DNA from: Cohaesibacter intestini
Lineage (GTDB): Bacteria > Pseudomonadota > Alphaproteobacteria > Rhizobiales > Cohaesibacteraceae
Reading direction: 5' to 3'
DNA: 64,000 nucleotides
NCBI RefSeq assembly: GCF_003324485.1
Contig: NZ_QODK01000007.1
Span: 123,535-187,534 of the forward strand
Shown: positions 26,735-35,852 of the stretch, piece by piece
Layout: every line of letters starts with the position of its first letter
Position numbering within the stretch: position 1 is the first letter of the stretch
Position numbers and translations under genes: made by a program
The notes under the pieces: generated by a model
The model's input: the letters and a program-made list of their open reading frames with translations, nothing else
Database searches by the model: none
Told to the model about the DNA's origin: nothing

Positions 26735-27742
26735 TCAGCGCACCGGGCTGCCATTTGCATCGAAGCGGTAGGCTCGGCTCATATCCGGTGTCAGATAGAC
26801 CGGACCGTGGGTCGTGAATGGTGCTCGCCCTGCCGCACGCACCACCAGTGGCTTGTCGCAAAAATCGGTTTCGACATGCAGATAGGTGTCCGAGCCCAAA
26901 GCCTCGGCAAGGATCACCTTGCCCTGCCATTCTCCACTCTCGCAGGAGGCGTTGATATCTTCAGGCCGCAGGCCAAGCACATGAGCCTTTTGTTTTTCCG
27001 CAAGGGCACCGGTGATGAAGTTCATTTTCGGGGACCCGATGAAACTGGCAACAAACTGGCTCGCGGGCTTGTCAAAAAGCTCCATCGGCGTGCCGACCTG
27101 TTCGATCTTGCCACCATTCAGCACGACAATCCGGTCTGCGAGCGTCATGGCCTCATACTGATCATGGGTCACATAGATCATGGTGGTATCACTCAGTTTC
27201 CCGTGAAGGCGAGCGATCTCGACACGTGTGTCCGAGCGTAAAGCGGCATCCAGATTAGACAGAGGTTCGTCGAACAGGAAGACCCGCGGCTTTCTGGTTA
27301 TGGCCCGGCCAATGGCCACCCGCTGGCGCTGTCCGCCTGAAAGCTGCTTGGGCTTTCGATCCATCAGTTCGGTGATCTGAAGCATTTTCGCTGCTTCTTC
27401 GACCCGAGAGCGGATTTCCTCTTTGGTCAGTTTCGCCTGCTCCAGCCCGAACGCCATATTCTCGAATACATTCATGTGCGGATAAAGGGCATAAGACTGG
27501 AAGACCATCGACACCCCCCGATCAGCGGGCAGAACGTCATTCATATTCTCGCCATCGATAAGCAGGTCCCCTTGCGTGATATCCTCAAGGCCGGCAATCA
27601 TCCGCAGAAGGGTCGATTTTCCGCAGCCCGAAGGCCCGACGAAAACCACAAACTCTCCCTTTTGAAGCGAAAGATTGATATCGCGCAGCACCTCGACCCG
27701 GTCGTAGCATTTACGAACATTGATCAGCTCAACAGTGGCCAT
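26735..27742 (-). CDS. ugpC: carbohydrate ABC transporter ATP-binding protein (UgpC/MsmK-like)
   Basis: CUT1-type ATPase (335 residues from the ATG at 27742; the frame extends to 28009 but that part overlaps the permease gene). Walker A GPSGCGKST, signature LSGGQRQRVAIGRA and Walker B VFLFDEPLSNLDAALR are intact. A C-terminal OB-fold regulatory domain with VLGLRPEDI is present. It lies last in the operon and starts 2 bases before the end of the MalG-like permease gene. The protein probably energises the two permeases at 27745-29534. Confidence 0.94.
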   Translation of the reverse strand: MATVELINVRKCYDRVEVLRDINLSLQKGEFVVFVGPSGCGKSTLLRMIAGLEDITQGDLLIDGENMNDVLPADRGVSMVFQSYALYPHMNVFENMAFGLEQAKLTKEEIRSRVEEAAKMLQITELMDRKPKQLSGGQRQRVAIGRAITRKPRVFLFDEPLSNLDAALRSDTRVEIARLHGKLSDTTMIYVTHDQYEAMTLADRIVVLNGGKIEQVGTPMELFDKPASQFVASFIGSPKMNFITGALAEKQKAHVLGLRPEDINASCESGEWQGKVILAEALGSDTYLHVETDFCDKPLVVRAAGRAPFTTHGPVYLTPDMSRAYRFDANGSPVR

Positions 27743-27744
27743 GG

Positions 27745-28584
27745 TTACCCCTTTACCGCGCCTGCAGTCAGGCCGGATATGATTTTTCGTTGAAAGGCTA
27801 GAACGAGCAGAATAAGTGGCACGGTGACAATCACCGAAGCCGCCATGATGTTGCCCCAGGGCACCTCGAACTCGGATTGCCCCGAAATCATGGCAATGGC
27901 AACAGGGACCGTGCGTTGCGCGTCTGTCGACAGGAACGTGAGGGCGAACAGGAACTCGTTCCATGCATGAATGAAGGCCAACAATCCGGTTGTCACCATA
28001 GCGGGCCACAGAAGCGGCAGGAAAATCCGGCGAATGATGGTCAAGGGTTTGGCGCCGTCCATGATCGCGGCCTCTTCCAGCTCAATCGGCAGTTCACGCA
28101 TGAATGTCGTGAGGACCCAGACCGTGAATGGCAGGGTGAAGATCATGTAGGAGAAGACCAGAGACCAAAGCGAATTGAACAGGCCGAACGCCCGGATCAT
28201 TGCAAAGAGCCCCGAAAGCACAGCGATTTGCGGGAACATCGATACCGACAGGATCGTGAAAAGCAATGCCCCCCGACCACGGAAGCGGATGCGCGCCAAA
28301 CCATAAGAGGCCGTAACCGCCAGCACGAGGGAGGCAATCACCACGACAGTTGCCACGAAGACCGAATTGAGGATCTGGGAGAAGAAATAGCCGTCTTCGA
28401 ATGCGGAAATATAGTTCTTTATATCAAAATCGCGCGGGAAATAGTCCACTTCAAACAGGGACTGTCCGGATTTGAAGCTGGTCAGGATGGCATAGTAAAA
28501 GGGAAACAGGGCCTGCAGTACAATCACCGCCAGAAGGATGTAGAAGCCGAAACTCTTGAGCAGGTTGACTTGTTTACGCGTCAT
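27745..28584 (-). CDS. carbohydrate ABC transporter permease, MalG-like
   Basis: CUT1-type inner-membrane permease, 279 residues and six helices. The EAA loop is visible as ELPIELEEAAIMDGAKPLTI (the family EAAxxDGA core), which docks onto the ATPase. It overlaps the MalF-like permease gene by 4 bases and ends just before the ATPase gene. The N-terminal LFPFYYAILTSFKSG is also typical. Confidence 0.93.
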   Translation of the reverse strand: MTRKQVNLLKSFGFYILLAVIVLQALFPFYYAILTSFKSGQSLFEVDYFPRDFDIKNYISAFEDGYFFSQILNSVFVATVVVIASLVLAVTASYGLARIRFRGRGALLFTILSVSMFPQIAVLSGLFAMIRAFGLFNSLWSLVFSYMIFTLPFTVWVLTTFMRELPIELEEAAIMDGAKPLTIIRRIFLPLLWPAMVTTGLLAFIHAWNEFLFALTFLSTDAQRTVPVAIAMISGQSEFEVPWGNIMAASVIVTVPLILLVLAFQRKIISGLTAGAVKG

Positions 28585-29534
28585 GACTTGTCCCCTGAAA
28601 GATCCATTTTGGTGCCATAGATGAAGCTGATTGTGATGAGGGCAATGATCAGGAACAGAAGCGTCGACGCCGCCGACCCATAGGCGAAATTGTCATAATC
28701 AAAGAGATTTTCCCGCGCAAAGACCGACATGGAGCGCGTCTCGTCGGAATTGGGCGTCATGATATAGACGACATCGAACACGCGTAGGGCATCAAGAGCA
28801 CGAAAGACGATGGCGACCAGCACGGCTGGCATGACCAGAGGCAGGGTCACCTTGCGAAACAGCTTGATTGGTCCGATCTGGTCGAGACGCGCCGCCTCAT
28901 AGATGTCACGCGGGATCATCTGCAGTCCAGCCAAAATGAGCAGGGCCATGAAGGGGGTCGTCTTCCAGATGTCGACGATCAGGATTGCGGTCATGGCTGT
29001 ATCAGGCGACGCTGTCCATGCGATCGGTTTGGAAATCAGACCGAGAGTCAACATCAGGTCATTGATGATGCCGAACTGGTCATGGAGCATCCAGACCCAC
29101 AATTTGGCGGACACAACAGTCGGAATGGCCCACGGCACCAGAACAGCGGCGCGCACAAAACTGCGGCCAGCAAACTGCTTGTTTAACACCAGAGCGATAA
29201 TCATGCCGAATAGTGTTTCCAGCGAAACCGAGATAAAAGCAAATCGCAATGTGTTCCAAACGGCTTGCCACCAGCGTTCATCCGCCAGAAGGCCGAGCCA
29301 TTCCCCGTCGCCATCGCCATAGTCAAGCCATTCGAGGTAATTCTGAAGCCCGACGAACCGGGCGCTATCGATGGAATTCAGCGAGGCATCCGTGAAGCCG
29401 TACCAGATGGTTTCGGCCAGCGGGTAAAGGGCAACGATGGCCAACACGACCAGCATGGGAGCGACAAACATCCAGGCAGAACGGGTGCGCTGCCTTATCA
29501 GTCCCGTCTGCCGGGCTCCCGATCCAGAAGTCAT
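28581..29534 (-). CDS. carbohydrate ABC transporter permease, MalF-like
   Basis: CUT1-type permease (317 residues from the ATG at 29534, which has a strong GAGGAG RBS; 29549 is an alternative). Six helices are seen, with the EAA loop MIPRDIYEAARLDQIGPIKL. It follows the binding-protein gene after a stem-loop. Its EAA motif reads EAARLDQIG rather than EAAxxDGA, a common variant. Confidence 0.93.
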   Translation of the reverse strand: MTSGSGARQTGLIRQRTRSAWMFVAPMLVVLAIVALYPLAETIWYGFTDASLNSIDSARFVGLQNYLEWLDYGDGDGEWLGLLADERWWQAVWNTLRFAFISVSLETLFGMIIALVLNKQFAGRSFVRAAVLVPWAIPTVVSAKLWVWMLHDQFGIINDLMLTLGLISKPIAWTASPDTAMTAILIVDIWKTTPFMALLILAGLQMIPRDIYEAARLDQIGPIKLFRKVTLPLVMPAVLVAIVFRALDALRVFDVVYIMTPNSDETRSMSVFARENLFDYDNFAYGSAASTLLFLIIALITISFIYGTKMDLSGDKS

Positions 29535-29577
29535 TGGTCCACTCCTCATGGCGCACTTGGATATGCTCTTGTGGGTG

Positions 29578-29600
29578 GGTCCGGCACCGAGCGCCGGACC
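29578..29600 (-). other. stem-loop between binding-protein and permease genes
   Basis: Perfect 8-bp stem ggtccggc / gccggacc with a 7-base loop, located just after the binding-protein stop (on the minus strand). It is probably a partial terminator or stabiliser of the upstream mRNA. Confidence 0.5.
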
Positions 29601-29632
29601 TTTGTGATTGCTTTGTCAGAAGGGTTTGAGCC

Positions 29633-30901
29633 CTATTTCCAACCCGACCCTTTCAAGCGTTTCAGGCGTGCGGCGAGCTTGGCCACCGCTTTGGTGCCTG
29701 TGGTCTTTCCTTCCAGAACATCGTGGGCTGCGGTCCAGATTTCCGACGATGCCTCATTATAGGAGGTTTTGGTCGGAGCGGATGGGCGGATGATGGCATT
29801 CTCGATCACCGGTTTCCAAAGCGGAATGAACTCGACTTTCTCTGCCACTTCCTTGTCATCATAAACAGGCATCAAGGTTGGTGGACGCGAGCTGTCGATT
29901 GCCCGGGCCTTCTGGCTCTCATAATTGTTGAGGAAACGCACCAGATCAATCGCCTCTTCGGGATGCTTGGAATATTTGGAAACACCCAAATGCGAACCGC
30001 CCAGAATGGAGGCAGGAGAATGGGTGCCATCGGATGGCAGAACGGTCACGGCGACGCCATCCTTGATCGGGCTGTCATCTCCCTTCACCAGCGCATAGGC
30101 ATAGTTCCAGTTGCGCATGAAGACCGCGTTGCCAGACTGGAAGATGCCGCGCGCGTCTTCCTCGGCATAATTGAGGACACCTTCAGGCGAGATGCCTCCG
30201 ATCCAGGTGGCCGCCAGATCAAGAGCCTTGGCCGCCGCCTCGTTATTGACCGAAATCGTGCCATCGGGTTCCACCACCTGACCACCGCCGCTCGACGCAA
30301 TCCATTCCATCGCGTTGCAGGTCAGGCCTTCATAGGCGGCCCCCTGAAAGACATAGCCCCACATGTCGGTGTGACCGGCGGCGCGCTCCTCATCCATCAC
30401 GTCCTTTGCGGTTGCCGTCAACTCTTCCCAGGTTTTCGGGACGGGCTTGCCATATTTTTCCAGAAGGTCAGCCCGATAATAGAGAGCAGGACCGCCAAGG
30501 AACATCGGCAGAGCGACCAGCTTGCCATCCACCTTCTGGGACTGCAGCGCCATTGGCGAAAAGTCATCAATGATGTCCTTGGTGGCGTCGGTGAGGTCAA
30601 CAAAATGATCGGCGATTTGTGGTGCCCAGATGACATCAAGACGGTAGACATCAATGTCGGCATTCCTTGCGGACAGCCAGAGCTTGAACTGGGCAAACTG
30701 GTCAGTGGTCCGCTCGGGCATGGAAACGATTGTCACCTTGTTGCCGCTCTCGGCCTCGTAGCGATCGAGTGCTGCGCGCAGAACATCATGATCCCGCCCG
30801 ACGGCACCATGAACAATAGAAAGATCAGTTGCCAGAGCGCCTTGCGCCATCAGCATGGTCGATAACAGGCCCAAAGCCAATATTGTCTTGTTTCTCATCA
30901 T
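29633..30901 (-). CDS. carbohydrate ABC transporter extracellular binding protein, MalE/ThuE-like
   Basis: Periplasmic solute-binding protein of family 1 (CUT1). The ATG at 30901 lies 6 bases after AGGGGA; the much longer frame to 31246 overlaps the PHP gene antisense-free region and lacks a signal peptide. The signal peptide is MRNKTILALGLLSTMLMAQG, ending ALA. Mature motifs include YEAESGNKVTIVSMPE, DVYRLDVIWAPQIADHFVDL and an Asn/Trp-rich hinge (NAVFMRNWNYAYAL). About 422 residues is the usual length, near trehalose/sucrose-type ThuE proteins. The ligand is probably a sugar or glycoside processed by the adjacent oxidoreductase and PHP protein. Confidence 0.92.
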   Translation of the reverse strand: MMRNKTILALGLLSTMLMAQGALATDLSIVHGAVGRDHDVLRAALDRYEAESGNKVTIVSMPERTTDQFAQFKLWLSARNADIDVYRLDVIWAPQIADHFVDLTDATKDIIDDFSPMALQSQKVDGKLVALPMFLGGPALYYRADLLEKYGKPVPKTWEELTATAKDVMDEERAAGHTDMWGYVFQGAAYEGLTCNAMEWIASSGGGQVVEPDGTISVNNEAAAKALDLAATWIGGISPEGVLNYAEEDARGIFQSGNAVFMRNWNYAYALVKGDDSPIKDGVAVTVLPSDGTHSPASILGGSHLGVSKYSKHPEEAIDLVRFLNNYESQKARAIDSSRPPTLMPVYDDKEVAEKVEFIPLWKPVIENAIIRPSAPTKTSYNEASSEIWTAAHDVLEGKTTGTKAVAKLAARLKRLKGSGWK

Positions 30902-30929
30902 CGTCATTCCCCTGTTTGGTGATTTTATC

Positions 30930-32504
30930 TCATGCGCCGCTTCGGCAGTAGATGGGGCTTGCCCAAGCCATCTGACCACCCGCCTGGCGTAGGCGTAGAT
31001 AGACATTTTCGCCATCCTTAAAAGCTCCGAGCGGCACCGTACCCTGCCACTGCCATTGCCGCGGCAAAGGCAGCGGATGGAAGCGGTAAGCTGGCGTGTC
31101 GATGACGCCCAGATTGCCCGAAAGAGCGCCTTCAAGCAGCCGGGATGCAGGGATATCGAGATGCACGCCGCAAAGATCTGCATGGACCACGCTGTTGGCC
31201 GACAGGCGGCAGTGCAGCGCGATGCCCTGCGTCGCTGATGTGGCATTGTTCGGATTGGCTTCGGCAGTCACGCAGAAGGCTGCCCGATTGTCCGTTAGCA
31301 GCGCCGTGGGCAGGGCATAGCCTGCATCATCGCCTTCAAGAGGCGAGACAACTTCGGCGCCCCTGAAGCGCGGTTCCAGACCGATGATTTCGCCATCAGA
31401 GAGCGCGATGCTCCCCTCCCAGAGATGCGACCGGCCACGCGCCCCCCACCCCATTTCCAGATAGAGGATGGTCTCGAAGGTTTCATCCGACGAACAAACT
31501 GCGGAAACCGGGTTCGGGTCGAGTGTTGGAGACACACGGGCAAACAGCTCACCATTGCGGATCACGTCGATCATGTCGATAAATCCGCCACCAATGGCTT
31601 CGATTTCCAGCATCGCATCCTGCTGAGGTGCAACGACACTGCCCTGGATCGCGTCGCCGATGGCACTGAGCAGATGAATGCGGTCGCCGGTCAACGCGTT
31701 GGTGTGGCGATCGGTCATTGCCTGCCAGATATCACCGCGTTCCCGCGACGGCCCATAAGCAGCCATGCGACCATGGCCATAGGAGCCGGGAAATGCACTG
31801 TGATGGTCCGTGTTGCCGACAATGCCGAAAATGTGGCCCTGTTTGAGCCCCCAATCCATGGTCGAATGGCCATCAACCGGCCCCATGGAATGCAAATAGC
31901 CGCGCTCGGTTTCTGACGTTTCGGCACAACCATGCATGGAGATCATTTCAACAAAGGGCGAGAGGTCTGCATCAAAGCTGTTCCAATTGATGCCGCGCGC
32001 CCCTTGCCGATAGCCGATATGATGGGGAAAGGCGAACGCCTTGCCCGGCAGGTCGCTTTGCAACACATCCTTGAGCTCGCCGGGACTGTTTGCCAGATGG
32101 AGCGGCTGAATGGTGAGATCCCGATAGACGATGGTGTAGTCGCCATGCGCGTTGGAATGGATTTCGTAGCCGGGATAGACCACGAAGCCGTCCTTGCTGG
32201 CATCGGCAAGGGCGCTGAAATGTCCGCTCCAACCTGCAATGAGCTTGGCAAATCCCTTGACGTGAAAATCGACGATATGTGCCACACTCGGCTCGTCCAC
32301 CGGCATGTCGGGCCAGTGAGCGTGGCCGGTGATCGAGAGGAAGTCCAGTTGCAGGGCGGCACGTGCCAAGGCATCGGCAAAGCGCCCGTGCCCATAGGAA
32401 ATGTCACAGTGATTATGGATATCACCATAGGCTGGCACAACACCAAGTCGCTTGGCCAGTGGCATCAGATCGGGATTTGGCAGGACGATTGGATCGACGG
32501 GCAT
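30930..32504 (-). CDS. PHP-domain protein (putative metal-dependent hydrolase)
   Basis: A 524-residue cytoplasmic protein with no signal peptide. The N-terminal ~300 residues carry PHP-type metal-binding motifs in order: YGDIHNHCDISYGHG (HxH), ITGHAHWPD, VYPGYEIHSNAHGDY, FPHHIGY and GNTDHHSAFPGSYGHGR. In PHP enzymes these ligate two or three metals for phosphoester or related hydrolysis. The C-terminal ~220 residues are beta-rich, possibly a carbohydrate-binding module. The start overlaps the stop of the MocA-type oxidoreductase (TGATG), and the ABC binding protein follows. I infer a catabolic role on a sugar or sugar ester, but the reaction is unknown. Confidence 0.78.
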   Translation of the reverse strand: MPVDPIVLPNPDLMPLAKRLGVVPAYGDIHNHCDISYGHGRFADALARAALQLDFLSITGHAHWPDMPVDEPSVAHIVDFHVKGFAKLIAGWSGHFSALADASKDGFVVYPGYEIHSNAHGDYTIVYRDLTIQPLHLANSPGELKDVLQSDLPGKAFAFPHHIGYRQGARGINWNSFDADLSPFVEMISMHGCAETSETERGYLHSMGPVDGHSTMDWGLKQGHIFGIVGNTDHHSAFPGSYGHGRMAAYGPSRERGDIWQAMTDRHTNALTGDRIHLLSAIGDAIQGSVVAPQQDAMLEIEAIGGGFIDMIDVIRNGELFARVSPTLDPNPVSAVCSSDETFETILYLEMGWGARGRSHLWEGSIALSDGEIIGLEPRFRGAEVVSPLEGDDAGYALPTALLTDNRAAFCVTAEANPNNATSATQGIALHCRLSANSVVHADLCGVHLDIPASRLLEGALSGNLGVIDTPAYRFHPLPLPRQWQWQGTVPLGAFKDGENVYLRLRQAGGQMAWASPIYCRSGA

Positions 32505-33778
32505 CAGATGAACTCCAGAGTCTCAAGATTGACGGTGCGACCGCCCGAAGAGAGGGACTTGTGCGCAGCCGTTACAAGGCGCAAAGACGCAACGCCTTGC
32601 GCAACACCGACCGGAGGGACATCGCCATCGACCAGACGTCGCAAGCTGCGCACCAATTCCTTGTCAGCCCCGAAATGCGAGCTGTCCCGATCCGGGCTTG
32701 CCATGGGGATCACCTCTCGTTTGCGGCCATAGTCACTCACAAGATCGATCGCGCCTGAGGCTCGCTCCATCCGCAGCCGCCCGGCGCTGCCAATGATTTC
32801 AAGGGTTTCCTGATCCTCCGAATAGGGACCGAAGATCGCAAAGAAGAGTGTGGCCACCATGCCATTGTCATATTGCACCGTTGCAACCATGTGATCGTCG
32901 ATGTCGGAACCGGGTAAATAGACGCAATTGTCATTGCGGTCTTCTGGCGCGGTCGCCGTCAGCCACGATTTGTTGGGCACCCGTGCAACACCTTCAGCGA
33001 TGTCAATGAGGGTTTCATGACGGCGATAGGGACAATCCCGGCTGCATTCGGAACAACGCTCGGGCGCGTCCGGGTCAGCTTTGAATATTTCGGATCGGCC
33101 ACCAAAGGCCGAGAGGGACACCGGGCGGGCACCGGTCACCCAGTTGAGGACATCGAAATGATGCGAGCCCTTGTCGTTGATCGCACCACCAGATGCGGCA
33201 TTGGTCCGGTGCCAAAGCTGAAGATAGCGTGTATAGGGGATGACAGAGCGCAGCAGCACCATTTGCGGGTCACCGATGCGCCCATTTCGCGCGAGATTGA
33301 ACGCTTCTATCCATGGGCGCTCATAGCGGCGGGTGAATCCCATCATGATCGGCTTGCCCGATGCTTTTTCGACATCTGCAATGGCTTCCGCATCCTTAAG
33401 CGTGACCGAGATCGGCTTATCGAGGTAAATCCGCTTGCCCGCCTTTGCCGCGATCTCGACCGGCTCCAAATGGGCGTTGGTATGGGTTGTCACGAGGACC
33501 AGATCGACATCCTCGCGCTCTATCGCCGCTTTCATGCTGTCGGATGCTTCGACCTGATGATCGAGACCGGCCTGAATATAGAGATTGGTGAGATGCTCTG
33601 CGGCAAGCGCTGTCCGGTCTGGCAAACGATCATGAACCACTATGATCCGCAGACCGGTTTCACCTGCCAGCTCTGCCATGCGACTGCCGACATAATAGAT
33701 CCCGCGTTCCCCGGCACCAATGATGGCGACGCCGATGGTTTGATCTGGTACGGGAAGAGAGGAGGAAACAGCGGACAT
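32504..33778 (-). CDS. Gfo/Idh/MocA-family NAD(P)-dependent oxidoreductase
   Basis: Sugar or cyclitol dehydrogenase family protein (424 residues from the ATG at 33778). The N-terminal Rossmann motif is GVAIIGAGERGIYYVG. The conserved EKP-like motif appears as YLDKPISVTLKDAEAI, whose Lys is the usual catalytic residue. The C-terminal beta-sheet domain includes AASGGAINDKGSHHFD with the conserved Asp and His. A Cys cluster (ERCSECSRDCPYRRH) matches the one seen in a subgroup of this family. It is first in the catabolic operon behind a possible GntR/LacI-type operator. Confidence 0.9.
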   Translation of the reverse strand: MSAVSSSLPVPDQTIGVAIIGAGERGIYYVGSRMAELAGETGLRIIVVHDRLPDRTALAAEHLTNLYIQAGLDHQVEASDSMKAAIEREDVDLVLVTTHTNAHLEPVEIAAKAGKRIYLDKPISVTLKDAEAIADVEKASGKPIMMGFTRRYERPWIEAFNLARNGRIGDPQMVLLRSVIPYTRYLQLWHRTNAASGGAINDKGSHHFDVLNWVTGARPVSLSAFGGRSEIFKADPDAPERCSECSRDCPYRRHETLIDIAEGVARVPNKSWLTATAPEDRNDNCVYLPGSDIDDHMVATVQYDNGMVATLFFAIFGPYSEDQETLEIIGSAGRLRMERASGAIDLVSDYGRKREVIPMASPDRDSSHFGADKELVRSLRRLVDGDVPPVGVAQGVASLRLVTAAHKSLSSGGRTVNLETLEFI

Positions 33779-33815
33779 AAATGATCCTTTTCGAGGTCTT
33801 ATGCCGCCAACGCTA

Positions 33816-33829
33816 GTTGAGTACAACTA
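33816..33829. promoter_or_regulatory. candidate operator for the MocA/PHP/ABC operon
   Basis: Perfect inverted repeat AGTTG-N4-CAACT ~40 bases upstream of the oxidoreductase start, with a further TTGTAC element at 33845. It lies between this start and the hybrid regulator gene, so it may be that regulator's site. Confidence 0.4.
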
Positions 33830-33880
33830 TTCTGAGAATGGGATTTGTACCCACTTTCAAAGAAACTACCTATCCTTCCT

Positions 33881-34969
33881 CTATTCGGTCAGGTCATCCA
33901 CGCTGCCAAAGCGCTGCAATCGGATTGGCAGATAATGTGTTTGGGGTTCCACATCCTCTCCTGCGACCCTTAACAACATGATCTTCTCAAACCAGTCGAG
34001 TTTTTCAGCGTTGCTACAGCCGACAACGTCAAACAGGTTCATATGCTCTGAAGCAAAATCGACGCTTCCGAGCATCACGACGGACAGATCCCGCCCTATT
34101 TCAACACCGAGCTCGCGCAAGACCATCTCGAGCCCGTAGCCTTCCACGATGCCCCACACGATCAACGCGGTGAAGGGAAAGGCACCCGACGCGTCTCTTG
34201 CCCCGGCAAGGCAGGTCCGGATCTGGTCACTCTTGTAGGACCCGGGCAGGGCATCGATTTCGTAAAGCCAGCTTTGCCCGCCATGATCAGCCCGCGAGAG
34301 CAGCTGATACTCACGGCGCGCCATGGCAATCTGGCGCGCTGCATGAGCGGATGTGAGATAGGCGATCTTCTGATGCCCCAGATCCTGAAGATAGAACCAT
34401 GCGGACGACAATGCCTCGCGCCAGTTGGTGCCAATGCCATCAAGCCCTACTCCGGTCGCGGAAATGCCGTCGACAATAACGCTGTTGGCGTGTTGATGAA
34501 GTTTTGCCAACAAAGGCAACGGGATCAGGGCAAAATGCACTTGCACCAAACAGGTGCGAAAGCGCCCCAACCTTTGCAAAACGGATTCTGCATGGCTGTT
34601 GTCGGCAAAACCCAAAACCAAAATGCTGACACCGTGCCCTCTCATGCGTTTTTCGATTTCGAGCAGCAGATTGTTTGCCAGTCGGCTATCGGAGAGCCGG
34701 TAAAGCACGAGCACGTCGGCTTCATATTCATCCTGTTCGGGATCCGGCTCGCTTGCGATGGTGATGCCCGCCCCGCTCCGCGCGGTGAGCCGCCCCTCGG
34801 CAATGAAGGGGGCGAGAGCAGACTGGATGACACGCTGGGCCGTCGAAAATTGCTTCATCATCGTGCGCACGGGTGGAAGCTTTCCCCCCGGCCCACGGCG
34901 CTCGATTTCGTCGGCTATCCATTGAGAGACTTCGTCGCGGCGATTGCCCTGTCGATCGGCCTTGGTCAT
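33881..34969 (-). CDS. transcriptional regulator with GntR-like HTH and LacI-type ligand domain
   Basis: A 362-residue regulator. Residues ~10-75 form a winged helix of GntR type (EVSQWIADEIERRGPGGKLP, then VIQSALAPFIAEGRLTARSGAG). Residues ~90-350 resemble the periplasmic-binding-protein-like effector domain of LacI/GalR proteins (VVDGISATGVGLDGIGTNWR, LGHQKIAYLTSAHAA, VMLGSVDFASEHMN). This GntR/LacI mix is known, for example in AraR. It is upstream of, and in the same direction as, the MocA/PHP/ABC genes and is the best candidate for their sugar-responsive repressor. Confidence 0.85.
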   Translation of the reverse strand: MTKADRQGNRRDEVSQWIADEIERRGPGGKLPPVRTMMKQFSTAQRVIQSALAPFIAEGRLTARSGAGITIASEPDPEQDEYEADVLVLYRLSDSRLANNLLLEIEKRMRGHGVSILVLGFADNSHAESVLQRLGRFRTCLVQVHFALIPLPLLAKLHQHANSVIVDGISATGVGLDGIGTNWREALSSAWFYLQDLGHQKIAYLTSAHAARQIAMARREYQLLSRADHGGQSWLYEIDALPGSYKSDQIRTCLAGARDASGAFPFTALIVWGIVEGYGLEMVLRELGVEIGRDLSVVMLGSVDFASEHMNLFDVVGCSNAEKLDWFEKIMLLRVAGEDVEPQTHYLPIRLQRFGSVDDLTE

Positions 34970-35339
34970 GAAACTTCACTAGAATATTGGTGATGAATGC
35001 GCCGACATGCTACCCGGAGCACCGCGGTCTCACAAGATGACATCAGCTACACAAGGTGACATCTGGTTTGAACGATAGCAACTTCCCCGTCAATTTGTTC
35101 CCAGTCCGGATCCTCCACCAAATGGCTTGGAACCGAACTCGATGACCCCGATGTAGAATCCACACCACTCTCAGTCATTGCAATGGCAAGCCTCCAGATG
35201 TCAGGAAGGGCCTTCGCGATTGGCACGCAACGATTGCAGCAGATGAAGCTTTGATCCGGAAATAAAAAATTTTGAGTTCAGCATTCATATTTGACAATTG
35301 TCAAGCAAGCGACATATCACCTGCTATACCCTCCCGCCC
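34970..35339. other. divergent intergenic region upstream of the nos cluster
   Basis: About 370 bases between the minus-strand hybrid regulator and the nos operon. No convincing ORF or RNA gene is seen. The right end becomes AT-rich and carries the FNR/NnrR-type box and a -10 element. Confidence 0.6.
35291..35330 (+). promoter_or_regulatory. FNR/NnrR-type box and promoter of the nos operon
   Basis: Perfect palindrome TTGACAATTGTCAA (35291-35304), which fits the TTGAC-N4-GTCAA form of Crp/FNR-family sites such as NnrR/DNR and FnrN. A -10-like TATACC lies at 35325-35330. The box centre is ~41 bases before the predicted transcription start, the usual class II activator position. Anaerobic or NO-dependent activation is inferred. 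No crp/fnr gene is in the window. Confidence 0.82.
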
Positions 35340-35852
35340 ATGGATCTGCTTCGTCAACATCTCGCACCCAAAGGCGTGCCATCGAACATGTGGTTCGATG
35401 CGGTACGGCGACAAGCAACACTGCTCATGGGGCTGTGTGTTGTTTTATCGCTGACGCTGATGCAATGGCAGGTCTGCACTTCGGCTCTGGCCAATGAGTC
35501 CAGCTTGATGGTGATCTGCACAAATGGTGGCATTTCAGTCGTGGAAGTGGCCGGAGAACAGAGCAACAAGCAAAAATCCTGTAACCGTTGCCCCGATTGC
35601 CAAACATGCTCAAGCGGCGCTTTTGGCATGCCCGATTCCGTTTCGGAATTCGTAACCTTCTTCTCTTCTGGCCACTATTCCAAGTCGCTTTATGAAACGC
35701 TTCATATCGGCACGCCTGACCATTTATTGCCCTTCTCGGGTGCCCCCCCTCCTAACGAGCTAGACCAGACCATGTTGACCTCTCTTTCAGAGTCGGTGCG
35801 TTTTGCATCGTCCAAAGTAAGCATAATGCCGGAGTCGATCTCATGGCATTAG
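35340..35852 (+). CDS. small membrane-anchored Cys-rich protein, DUF2946-like, first gene of nos operon
   Basis: A 170-residue protein with one hydrophobic segment (residues ~28-48) followed by MVICTNGGISVVEV and a Cys cluster KSCNRCPDCQTC. The layout (anchor, VICT, then CPxC) resembles DUF2946-type proteins often linked to copper or denitrification genes. The ATG at 35340 falls almost at the predicted transcription start and has no good RBS, so it may be leaderless or start later. The gene overlaps nosR by 10 bases. A copper-related role is inferred. Confidence 0.7.
   Translation: MDLLRQHLAPKGVPSNMWFDAVRRQATLLMGLCVVLSLTLMQWQVCTSALANESSLMVICTNGGISVVEVAGEQSNKQKSCNRCPDCQTCSSGAFGMPDSVSEFVTFFSSGHYSKSLYETLHIGTPDHLLPFSGAPPPNELDQTMLTSLSESVRFASSKVSIMPESISWH

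Noticed and set aside
27743..28009. N-terminal extension of the UgpC-like ATPase
   Set aside because: It overlaps the MalG-like permease coding sequence in another frame and is His/Cys/Arg-rich, unlike any ABC ATPase N-terminus.
30902..31246. N-terminal extension of the ABC binding protein
   Set aside because: It overlaps the PHP gene on the same strand and would bury the signal peptide; the ATG at 30901 with AGGGGA is much better.
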